From Dehalococcoidia bacterium (GTDB lineage Bacteria > Chloroflexota > Dehalococcoidia > Dehalococcoidales > RBG-16-60-22), in assembly GCA_004375725.1 (NCBI GenBank), contig SOKS01000190.1, forward strand, positions 1 to 15,888: a DNA stretch of 15,888 bases, given 5' to 3'. This document shows positions 8,471-14,518 of this stretch, piece after piece. Position numbers and translations under genes: made by a program. The notes under the pieces are model-generated. The model saw only the letters and a list, made by a program, of their open reading frames with translations, was not told where the DNA came from and searched no databases. How positions within the stretch are numbered: the stretch's first letter is position 1; the number at the start of each line of letters is the position of its first letter.

Positions 8471-8967
8471 TACCGTTTCTCCGTAACTTTCTCCACCAGC
8501 AGGGTCTGTTCGGGCAACTTATTAGCTTTATCCGGGTAGAAATAACCGCTCACTTTACGCTCCGGTGTTTCCAGCATGTCATCTTTACTCTGCACCAGTT
8601 CGCTGCGGCGGTATCGGGCGCACTCGAAAGCGTGACTGAAGTACAGCGCCTCATACGGGCAGGATTCAATACACAGGCCACAGTTGATGCAGTAACCGGT
8701 ATCCACCTGGTATTTATCAACAACGTATTTATTCTCTGTCATATCGGTCGAGGTGACGATTTCGATGGCACCCTGAGGGCAGGTCTTGGCGCAGGTGCCG
8801 CAGCCGGTGCACTTCTCCTTATTCCAGACGAGCTCATTGCCCCGGAACCGCCTCGAGATGTTGAGCCGCTGCTCCGGGTACTGACTGACCGTCGGATGAC
8901 GGAACAGGTGCCTGATGGTGACCGTCAGGCCCTTGGCGATGCCGATTCCATACCGTTCAAACTTCAA
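8470..8967 (-). CDS. nuoI: NADH-quinone oxidoreductase subunit I (2x[4Fe-4S])
   Basis: Fe-S subunit of the connecting arm (165 residues), which carries clusters N6a and N6b and passes electrons to NuoB. Two ferredoxin-type motifs are intact: Cys53, 56, 59 and 63 in CTGCGTCAKTCP, and Cys93, 96, 99 and 103 in CINCGLCIESCP. The N-terminal amphipathic stretch GIAKGLTVTIRHLF anchors it on NuoH and is typical of the family. The start is TTG at 8965-8967 and is the first possible start, because an in-frame TAG lies five codons upstream. It sits inside the last codons of nuoH, giving an 11-base overlap. A G-rich stretch (GGACGGGG) precedes it. With NuoE, F and G absent, this subunit is the likely entry point for electrons from an alternative donor. 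Confidence 0.96.
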   Translation of the reverse strand: MKFERYGIGIAKGLTVTIRHLFRHPTVSQYPEQRLNISRRFRGNELVWNKEKCTGCGTCAKTCPQGAIEIVTSTDMTENKYVVDKYQVDTGYCINCGLCIESCPYEALYFSHAFECARYRRSELVQSKDDMLETPERKVSGYFYPDKANKLPEQTLLVEKVTEKR

Positions 8968-10084
8968 TTCTACCCCGTCCTAATTTAAAGAATAATTTCG
9001 ACCATACCAGAACTAATATCGCCATAACGGCGAAGTTGACGATAATCATTGCCCAGACCAGCTCGGTGGGCCAGCCGGCCAGCACCTGCAGGGCGGTGAT
9101 AAACAGGTTGAACAGTGACATGGGGAAGAGGAATTTCCAGGCGAAGGCCATCAGCTGGTCGATTCTGATCCTGGGCAGCGTGGTGCGTGTCCACACCATG
9201 GCGAAGAAGACGATAATCACCTTGACGACGAACCAGAGCCACGGTGGCAGTATCGGACCTCTCCAGCCGCCGAGGAAGAGGGTAGCGATGATGGCGGAAA
9301 TGGCCACTGCCTCGGCGTACTCCACCAGATAGAACATGGCGAATTTCATGCCCGAGTACTCGGTGTGGAAGCCGGCCACAATCTCGGAATCGGCCTCCAT
9401 GAGGTCGAACGGGCTGCGGTTGATTTCAGCGCAGCCGGCAGCGAAGAAGAGCAGGAAGCCCAGCGGCTGGAGCAGTATAAAGGGAACATCCTGAGCCACC
9501 ACCATCTGGTTCAATGATAGTGAGCCGGAGATGAGCACCACGCCGACAATTGCCAGCACCAGAGGGATTTCGTAGCTCACGACGGCGGCCACGTTGCGCA
9601 TGGCGCCGAGCAGGGAATACTTGTTGCTTGAGCCCCACCCGGCCATGAAAATGCCCACCGTGGACACCGAGCTGATGGCCACCACGTAAAGTATGCCGAC
9701 GTTAAGGTCGGCCAGCAGGACGCCATTTCCAAAGGGTACCACGGCGAAAATCATCAGTGCCGGGGCGAAGGCAACCACCGGGGCCAGCCAGTGAATGAGC
9801 TTGTCGGCGGCATCGGGCACAATGTTCTCCTTAAGCAGCACTTTGATGGCGTCGGCAACGGGCTGGAGGAGGCCAAAAGGACCGGTGCGGTTTGGCCCGA
9901 GGCGCGACTGCATTCTAGCCATGCCCCGCCGCTCGATGTAGATAACGCCCATCACCATGGTCAGGACAAAGCCGATGATGACCACGGTGAAGAAGAGCCA
10001 GTGCCACCAGAACCCGCCCGGCCAGTCTGGAGGGATGGACTGAAAATTGACCAGGTTATAAATATTAAGCTCTATGGTTGCCAT
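8957..10084 (-). CDS. nuoH: NADH-quinone oxidoreductase subunit H
   Basis: Membrane subunit forming much of the quinone chamber and linking the peripheral arm to the pumps (375 residues, ND1 homolog). Signatures are ERRGMARMQSRLGPNR (residues 51-66), GLLQPVADAIKVLLKE, SYEIPL (near residue 170), and the quinone-loop acidic cluster EINRSPFDLMEADSEIVAGF followed by EYSGM (residues 220-246). The loop has the usual glutamates, with Met for the common Pro and Asp for one Glu, which is mild variation. The ATG overlaps the nuoD stop by one base (TAATG), and GGGGGAG upstream can serve as ribosome-binding site. Direct contact between nuoD and nuoH leaves no room for nuoE, F or G, which in many bacteria lie between these genes. 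Confidence 0.96.
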   Translation of the reverse strand: MATIELNIYNLVNFQSIPPDWPGGFWWHWLFFTVVIIGFVLTMVMGVIYIERRGMARMQSRLGPNRTGPFGLLQPVADAIKVLLKENIVPDAADKLIHWLAPVVAFAPALMIFAVVPFGNGVLLADLNVGILYVVAISSVSTVGIFMAGWGSSNKYSLLGAMRNVAAVVSYEIPLVLAIVGVVLISGSLSLNQMVVAQDVPFILLQPLGFLLFFAAGCAEINRSPFDLMEADSEIVAGFHTEYSGMKFAMFYLVEYAEAVAISAIIATLFLGGWRGPILPPWLWFVVKVIIVFFAMVWTRTTLPRIRIDQLMAFAWKFLFPMSLFNLFITALQVLAGWPTELVWAMIIVNFAVMAILVLVWSKLFFKLGRGRIEV

Positions 10085-11187
10085 TAACGGTCAATCTCCC
10101 CCACGGTAATATCGATGCTGCCGAAAATTATGATTAAATCAGCTATCTTCCAGCCGCGTACCATGTCGCGCAGCGCTGTCAGGTTGATGAGGCTCGGTGG
10201 ACGGATATGGCAGCGGTAGGGAGCGATGGAATTATCGGACACCAGGTAGAAACCGAGTTCGCCCTTTGGCGCCTCGATATGGGCATAGGCTTCCCCGGCC
10301 GGTGGTCGGATAAGTTGGGGCAACTCGGCTCGGACTGGACCGGACGGTATCTGCTCCATCGCCTGCCGGATAATGTGCAGGCTCTGCCGCGTCTCTTCGA
10401 CCCTCTGGCGGTAGCGGTCATAGCAGTCGCCGGTGGTCTGCGTTGGTATAGCAAAGTCAAAGCGGTCGTAGATGGAGTAGGGGTCAGCTTTGCGGATGTC
10501 CCATTTCACGCCGCTGGCACGCAATACCGGACCGCTCGCCGAGCAATTTATTGCCTGTTCTCCGGTCAGAATGCCGACGCCTTTGGCGCGGGCAATCAAT
10601 ATTTCATTCTGCACCAGAAGCCGGTCATACTCAGCCATGAAGCGCGGCATCATATTCATGAACTTGCGCAGGGCGGGCATGAACTCATCGGGCAGGTCCT
10701 GGCTGACGCCGCCCACGCGCATGTAATTATAGGTGAGCCGCTGGCCGCTGACCATCTCAAAAAGGTCAACAATTCTCTCCCGTTCCCGGAACATATAGAG
10801 AAAGGGGGTGAAGAAAGCACCGCAGTCGTTTAAAAAAGCACCGACGGCAATCAGGAGAGCCGCGACGCGTTGCAGTTCAGCGATGATAACCCGTATGTAT
10901 TCGGCACGTTCCGGAACCTTGATGCCCGCCAGCTTCTCCACGGCGAGGCAGTAGGCGAAGTTGTTGCTCATCGATGAGATATAGTCGAGCCGGTCGGTGA
11001 GGGGGATAATGCCGGTGTAGGTTCGCTGTTCGGCGAGCTTCTCTATGCCGCGGTGCAGGTAGCCAAAAATGGGCTCAATATCGACCACCACCTCACCATC
11101 AAGCGTCACCCGCATGCGGAACACGCCGTGAGTGCTGGGATGCACCGGGCCCATATTGAGCACAAAAGGTTCGGTACGCACTGCCAT
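10084..11187 (-). CDS. nuoD: NADH-quinone oxidoreductase subunit D
   Basis: 49-kDa-type subunit of the connecting arm (367 residues), which forms the quinone head-group site with NuoB. The quinone-binding pair is present: His20 in GPVHPSTHG and Tyr69 in DRLDYISS, matching Thermus Nqo4 His38 and Tyr87. FGYLHRGIEKL, FRERERIVDLFEMVSGQR, YMRVGGV and the terminal VGEIDR are family signatures. The four Cys ligands of the related [NiFe] hydrogenases are absent, as expected for a complex I subunit rather than a hydrogenase. It is not fused to NuoC. The ATG directly abuts the nuoC stop (TAAATG), with AAGGA about ten bases upstream. Confidence 0.97.
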   Translation of the reverse strand: MAVRTEPFVLNMGPVHPSTHGVFRMRVTLDGEVVVDIEPIFGYLHRGIEKLAEQRTYTGIIPLTDRLDYISSMSNNFAYCLAVEKLAGIKVPERAEYIRVIIAELQRVAALLIAVGAFLNDCGAFFTPFLYMFRERERIVDLFEMVSGQRLTYNYMRVGGVSQDLPDEFMPALRKFMNMMPRFMAEYDRLLVQNEILIARAKGVGILTGEQAINCSASGPVLRASGVKWDIRKADPYSIYDRFDFAIPTQTTGDCYDRYRQRVEETRQSLHIIRQAMEQIPSGPVRAELPQLIRPPAGEAYAHIEAPKGELGFYLVSDNSIAPYRCHIRPPSLINLTALRDMVRGWKIADLIIIFGSIDITVGEIDR

Positions 11188-11628
11188 TTATATAAAATCC
11201 TTACGCAGGGGATGTCCCTCAAAACCTGCCCAGAGGAAAATGCGCTTCAGGTTCGGGTGACCTTCAAAGGTGATACCGAAAAGGTCGTAAATCTCTCGCT
11301 CCTGAAAGTCGGCTCCCTGCCAGAGGCCCACCACCGAAGGCAAAACAGGGTTCTCGCGGTCGTAACACCGGGTCTTGACGGTCAGGCAGTGGTTATGTTC
11401 CAGGGAACTGAGCATATAGCTGACCTCAAAGTGGTCATAGTAATCGACAGCGGTGACAAAATTGAGATAGTCAAAGTCCAGGCCGTCGGTTTCTTTCAGA
11501 AAACGGGCGGCGTCAAGCAGATGGTCACTTTTCACCACCAGGTTTTCCTGGCTGGACTCAACCAGGCTGCCGGGAAATTCCCCTTCTATTTTAAGGGCCA
11601 CTTCCTTACCGGAAAGGGAAACCGTCAT
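11188..11628 (-). CDS. nuoC: NADH-quinone oxidoreductase subunit C
   Basis: 30-kDa-type subunit of the connecting arm (146 residues), on the compact side for the family. It has no cofactor and scaffolds NuoD and NuoB. The hallmark C-terminal motif is intact: QEREIYDLFGITFEGHPNL, then a short linker and GHPLRKDF. The N-terminal domain shows DYLNFVTAVDY (residues 53-63). The protein ends only one residue past the RKDF motif, without the longer tails seen in some relatives. The ATG overlaps the nuoB stop by four bases (ATGA), so the two are coupled. Confidence 0.95.
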   Translation of the reverse strand: MTVSLSGKEVALKIEGEFPGSLVESSQENLVVKSDHLLDAARFLKETDGLDFDYLNFVTAVDYYDHFEVSYMLSSLEHNHCLTVKTRCYDRENPVLPSVVGLWQGADFQEREIYDLFGITFEGHPNLKRIFLWAGFEGHPLRKDFI

Positions 11629-12242
11629 CTTTTGAGCAACCTTCTCACATCAATGTTTTTACGTCGGGCAATCTTCTTCTGCAACATCTGGATTCCGTAA
11701 ATGAGGGCTTCGGGGCGGGGAGGGCAGCCCGGAACATATACGTCTACCGGAATGATGCGGTTATAGCCCGGCACCACCGCGTAAGATGCCGAGGCGAAAA
11801 TGCCGCCGCTGATGGCGCAGGCGCCCATGGCGATGACCCATTTTGGCTCCGCCATCTGGTTGTAGATGCGCCTCACGTTCGGCGCCATCTTCCAGGTCAG
11901 GGTGCCGGCGGTAATCATCAGGTCGGCCTGGCGGGGCGAGGCGCGTAATATTTCCATACCGAAACGCGCCAGGTCAAAGCGCGGCCCGTTGGCGGCAATC
12001 ATCTCAAAGGCGCAGCAGGCGGGAAAGCAGATGGCCGTCCAGAGAGAGGAGCGCCGACTCCAGTTAATCAGCGCATCCACCGAGGTCAGCAAAATATTCT
12101 GCTCCAGCTCCTCGTCAAGCCACTGGTCAGGGTCAGAAATTGATTCCTGGCTGTTCGTTTTCAGGTCTTCAATGATCTGACCCTCTTCCCGGTCCAGCTC
12201 GATGTCTGGATAAATGTATTTTCCGGCAGGCTTTATTTCCAT
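11625..12242 (-). CDS. nuoB: NADH-quinone oxidoreductase subunit B (cluster N2)
   Basis: Connecting-arm subunit (205 residues) that holds the terminal [4Fe-4S] cluster N2, which reduces quinone. The four ligands are visible: tandem Cys76-Cys77 in FPACCAFEMI, Cys142 in MGACAISGG, and Cys173 in YVPGCPPRPEA. ASPRQADLMI and TWKMAPNVRRIYNQM are also typical. The first 50 or so residues are an acidic, Glu/Asp-rich extension before the family core begins near DALINW. The ATG at 12240-12242 lies inside the end of nuoA (10-base overlap) and has GAAGG about eight bases upstream, so the extension appears genuine and not a mis-chosen start. Confidence 0.96.
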   Translation of the reverse strand: MEIKPAGKYIYPDIELDREEGQIIEDLKTNSQESISDPDQWLDEELEQNILLTSVDALINWSRRSSLWTAICFPACCAFEMIAANGPRFDLARFGMEILRASPRQADLMITAGTLTWKMAPNVRRIYNQMAEPKWVIAMGACAISGGIFASASYAVVPGYNRIIPVDVYVPGCPPRPEALIYGIQMLQKKIARRKNIDVRRLLKR

Positions 12243-12604
12243 TCCAGGACCTTCTTTTTCCAGGCGTAAACGTAGCCAACCAGTATAATGGCAACCAGTA
12301 TTATTACGGCCACAAAGCTCGCGAAGCCCAGCGCTCTCAGGTTGACCGCCCAGGGGTACAGGAATACCACCAGCACGTCAAGGGCCAGAAATATCAGAGC
12401 GTAGAAATAGTAATGGAAGTTGAACTGGACCCATGTCCTGCCGATGGTTTCCATGCCGCATTCAAAGGTGGAATTCTTGATGGGGTTGGGGTTATGGGGG
12501 ACGATTTTGAGGAACCTGAGGGCGATGGGGATAATTACCATGAAAAGAGTGAAAAGAACAACTGCGATGAGAAACAATCCAATGTAGCCATAGTTCGTGA
12601 GCAA
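12233..12604 (-). CDS. nuoA: NADH-quinone oxidoreductase subunit A
   Basis: Three-helix membrane subunit of complex I (123 residues, ND3 homolog), near the quinone site and first gene of the operon. The loop motif NSTFECGMETIG (residues 44-55) with its Cys and the FHYYFYALIFLALD segment are typical. After Asp76 the usual acidic residue of the 'D-V/L-E' motif (E. coli Asp79 and Glu81) is replaced: the codons read GAC GTG CTG, giving Leu78. The start is TTG at 12602-12604; the codon before it is TAG, so no longer start exists, and GAGGCGG lies a few bases upstream. The extended -10 promoter at 12639-12668 would give a leader of about 28 bases. Confidence 0.95.
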   Translation of the reverse strand: MLTNYGYIGLFLIAVVLFTLFMVIIPIALRFLKIVPHNPNPIKNSTFECGMETIGRTWVQFNFHYYFYALIFLALDVLVVFLYPWAVNLRALGFASFVAVIILVAIILVGYVYAWKKKVLEWK

Positions 12605-12638
12605 CTACCCGCCTCGCAATGGAAAATTTATTTGTCGT

Positions 12639-12668
12639 AGTATAGCATAAACGTTTTTTGTAAGGCAA
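12639..12668 (-). promoter_or_regulatory. predicted sigma-70-type promoter of the nuo operon
   Basis: On the minus strand the -35-like TTGCCT (12663-12668, 4 of 6 consensus) is followed after 18 bases by TATACT (12639-12644, 5 of 6). TGC sits directly before the -10 (12645-12647), making an extended -10 element that can compensate for the weak -35. Transcription would begin near 12632, about 28 bases before the nuoA TTG. Confidence 0.6.
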
Positions 12669-12698
12669 GTTATTTTGGGAAGTGGCTCTTTTTCAGGT

Positions 12699-12956
12699 TC
12701 AACTCCGGAAAATTAAAAGAACTACGGCCGTAATGGAGGTGACGAAAGAGGTAATAGCGGTACCCATAAATACTTTCACCAAAATACTTCTTATCATCTC
12801 AAGTGTCTCGTAGGGCCAGTTGAGTTGCTCAATAAGAGGATTAAACCAGCCTTGCCCAATTATGAATACGATGATGGTTAAGAAAGCGGAGACGAAGAAA
12901 ACATAAAGTATTACTTTGAAAATGGTATTCCCCGTATCTTTACCCTCGTTTGCCAT
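12699..12956 (-). CDS. hypothetical small protein with two membrane segments
   Basis: An 85-residue protein that I do not recognise. A short charged N-terminus (MANEGKDTGN) precedes a hydrophobic helix at about residues 12-36. A connecting segment of about 25 residues contains NPLIEQLNWPYETLEMIR, and a second helix spans about residues 62-83, ending in RS. There is no Cys, no His and no cofactor motif, and no cleavable signal site is evident. The start is ATG at 12954-12956, with AGGTGAT upstream and a near-consensus promoter behind it. The gene lies 94 bases upstream of nuoA in the same direction with no terminator between, so read-through into nuo is possible. A role as a complex I accessory is conceivable but unproven. 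The coding sequence looks more A+T-rich than the nuo genes. Confidence 0.7.
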   Translation of the reverse strand: MANEGKDTGNTIFKVILYVFFVSAFLTIIVFIIGQGWFNPLIEQLNWPYETLEMIRSILVKVFMGTAITSFVTSITAVVLLIFRS

Positions 12957-12984
12957 GTCACATCACCTGATGAAGTGTAAACGA

Positions 12985-13013
12985 AGTATAAAACTCGTTT
13001 CATGCTATGTCAA
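12985..13013 (-). promoter_or_regulatory. predicted strong promoter of the small membrane-protein gene
   Basis: On the minus strand a perfect TTGACA (13008-13013), a 17-base spacer and TATACT (12985-12990, 5 of 6). Transcription would start near 12978, about 22 bases before the ATG at 12956. This is the best promoter match in the window. Confidence 0.75.
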
Positions 13014-13020
13014 CAGTAAC
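13004..13020 (-). repeat. inverted-repeat arm over the leftward -35 box
   Basis: Reads GTTACTGTTGACATAGC on the minus strand. It matches the arm at 13055-13071 on the plus strand at 14 of 17 positions, giving the shared pattern GTTACNNTTGACATNGC. The arms face away from each other across 34 bases. Eight matching bases lie outside the TTGACA hexamer. Confidence 0.6.
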
Positions 13021-13054
13021 CGGGTAGAAAAAGTCTGGCGAGCATCAGGACCGT

Positions 13055-13071
13055 GTTACAATTGACATCGC
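13055..13071 (+). repeat. inverted-repeat arm over the rightward -35 box
   Basis: Reads GTTACAATTGACATCGC on the plus strand. It is the partner of the arm at 13004-13020 and sits at the same position relative to the -35 hexamer of the tldD promoter. It may be an operator for a shared regulator or the remnant of a duplicated promoter. Confidence 0.6.
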
Positions 13072-13090
13072 TTTACCCCTTTTGTAAACT
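13062..13090 (+). promoter_or_regulatory. predicted promoter of tldD-tldE
   Basis: Perfect TTGACA (13062-13067), a 17-base spacer, and TAAACT (13085-13090, 4 of 6). Transcription would start near 13097, giving a leader of about 47 bases before the tldD ATG at 13144. Confidence 0.65.
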
Positions 13091-13143
13091 GACTTTGTCT
13101 AAGCATTAATCCGTCGCTATTTTCAGTCTGGAGAGATACAACC

Positions 13144-14517
13144 ATGCCAATAGAAAATGCTGCTCAGGAACTGGCCGAGTTGATCAGGCGCGGCGAAGCC
13201 GATTATATTGAGGCTCGTCTTGAGGAGAGCCAGAACAGCCATATCGTGTATCGGGGAAGGGAACTGGAGTCGATCGGCAGGTCGGAAGCAGTTGGAGGCA
13301 ACGTGCGGGCGATGGTCAAAGGGGGCTGGGGCTTTGTCAGCTTCAATAGCCTGAGCAATTTGCGAAGCAGGGTTGAGATGGCCATCAAGCAGGCCACGCT
13401 GGTTGGCAGCGAGACGAGCCAGCTCGCCACGGTGCCGCCGCTGGTTGACCGGGTACTATCAGGGGTAGGCAAAGACCCCGTGACCGCATCACTCGCCGAG
13501 AAGAAGCAGATGCTGGACGAGTACAACGAGATTATCTGGCGGCAGCCCGAGATACAGACCTCGACCGTTGGCTACGGTGATAGCCGCAAACAGACCATTT
13601 TCCTGAGTTCACTGGGGAGCCATATTGAGCAGGAAAGGGCCGACATTATGCTGCGTATCGCCGCCGTGGCGGTCCGGGATGGCGATGTCCAGCAAGTAGG
13701 GCTGAGCGTGGGCAGTCGGGGAGACCCCACTCCAGTTCAGCAGCTCCACCAGGAGGTAGAGCACCTGTCGCATCATGCCGTGGCATTGCTTTCAGCACCA
13801 AAGGCCAAGAGTGGTGAGTACACGGTGGTCCTGGACCCGGTGCTGGCCGGTGTTTTTGTCCATGAAGCCTTCGGGCACCTGTCTGAATCAGACTTTGTCT
13901 ATGAGAATGACCGCATGCGTGAGCTTATGACGCTGGGAAAACAGTTCGGCAGCCGGGAGCTCAATATCGTGGACACAGCCACACTGCCTGGACTTCGCGG
14001 CAGCTATAAATATGACGATGAAGGCGTTCCGGCCACCAAAACATATCTTATAAGGGAAGGCAAGCTGGTGGGCAGGCTTCACTCCAGGGAGACGGCGGCC
14101 AAAATGAAGGAGGCACCCACCGCCAATGCCCGCGCCATCAGCTACCGCTATCCTCCCATCGTGCGCATGAGCAATACCTATATTGAGCCGGGTGCGGTGT
14201 CTTTTGAGGATATGATCAGTGACATTAAAGAGGGAATCTATGCCAAGAACTGGTACGGCGGCACCACGAGCATGGAAATGTTCACCTTCTCTGCCGGTGA
14301 GGCGTATATGATCCGCAATGGCAAAATCGCTGAGGCGCTACGACCGGTGGTGCTGACCGGCAACGTGTTTGACACACTGAAAAATATTGATGCCATTGGC
14401 GATGACCTTGATATGAATCAGGGGGGTGGCTGCGGTAAAGGAGGGCAGGCGCCACTGCCGGTTGCCAACGGCAGCCCCCATATACGGCTCCGGCGCTGCC
14501 TGGTAGGAGGTAAGTAA
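13144..14517 (+). CDS. tldD: TldD-family zinc metalloprotease subunit
   Basis: Catalytic subunit of the TldD/TldE heterodimeric protease (457 residues, normal length). In known systems the complex cleaves unfolded peptides threaded through its cavity; E. coli TldD/E trims the microcin B17 precursor and degrades the CcdA antitoxin. The zinc site is intact: His240, Glu241 and His245 in VHEAFGHLSE, with Cys430 in GGGCGKGGQ as the third ligand expected for the family. The N-terminal domain (to about residue 200) and the RGSYKYDDEGVPA loop are typical. The start is ATG with GGAGAG at 13130-13135, eight bases upstream. It is the first gene of a two-gene operon, with tldE one base downstream, and is transcribed divergently from the small membrane-protein gene. 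The natural substrate is unknown; no precursor peptide is visible nearby. Confidence 0.95.
   Translation: MPIENAAQELAELIRRGEADYIEARLEESQNSHIVYRGRELESIGRSEAVGGNVRAMVKGGWGFVSFNSLSNLRSRVEMAIKQATLVGSETSQLATVPPLVDRVLSGVGKDPVTASLAEKKQMLDEYNEIIWRQPEIQTSTVGYGDSRKQTIFLSSLGSHIEQERADIMLRIAAVAVRDGDVQQVGLSVGSRGDPTPVQQLHQEVEHLSHHAVALLSAPKAKSGEYTVVLDPVLAGVFVHEAFGHLSESDFVYENDRMRELMTLGKQFGSRELNIVDTATLPGLRGSYKYDDEGVPATKTYLIREGKLVGRLHSRETAAKMKEAPTANARAISYRYPPIVRMSNTYIEPGAVSFEDMISDIKEGIYAKNWYGGTTSMEMFTFSAGEAYMIRNGKIAEALRPVVLTGNVFDTLKNIDAIGDDLDMNQGGGCGKGGQAPLPVANGSPHIRLRRCLVGGK
14505..14511 (+). promoter_or_regulatory. Shine-Dalgarno site of tldE
   Basis: AGGAGGT, a full anti-16S match, lies inside the last codons of tldD and seven bases before the GTG at 14519. 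It fixes the tldE start. Confidence 0.85.
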
Positions 14518-14518
14518 G

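Noticed and set aside
10207..10833. 208-codon open frame on the plus strand opposite nuoD
   Set aside because: It lies wholly inside the confidently identified nuoD on the other strand and its translation shows no recognisable family pattern; it is a shadow frame.
10084..11187. Possibility that the NuoD/NuoB set belongs to a [NiFe] hydrogenase
   Set aside because: The CxxC pairs that bind NiFe are absent from NuoD, and the quinone-site His20 and Tyr69 are present, so this is a complex I.
11053..11700. 215-codon open frame on the plus strand opposite nuoD, nuoC and nuoB
   Set aside because: It crosses three real genes on the other strand and has no ribosome-binding site or family signature that I can see.
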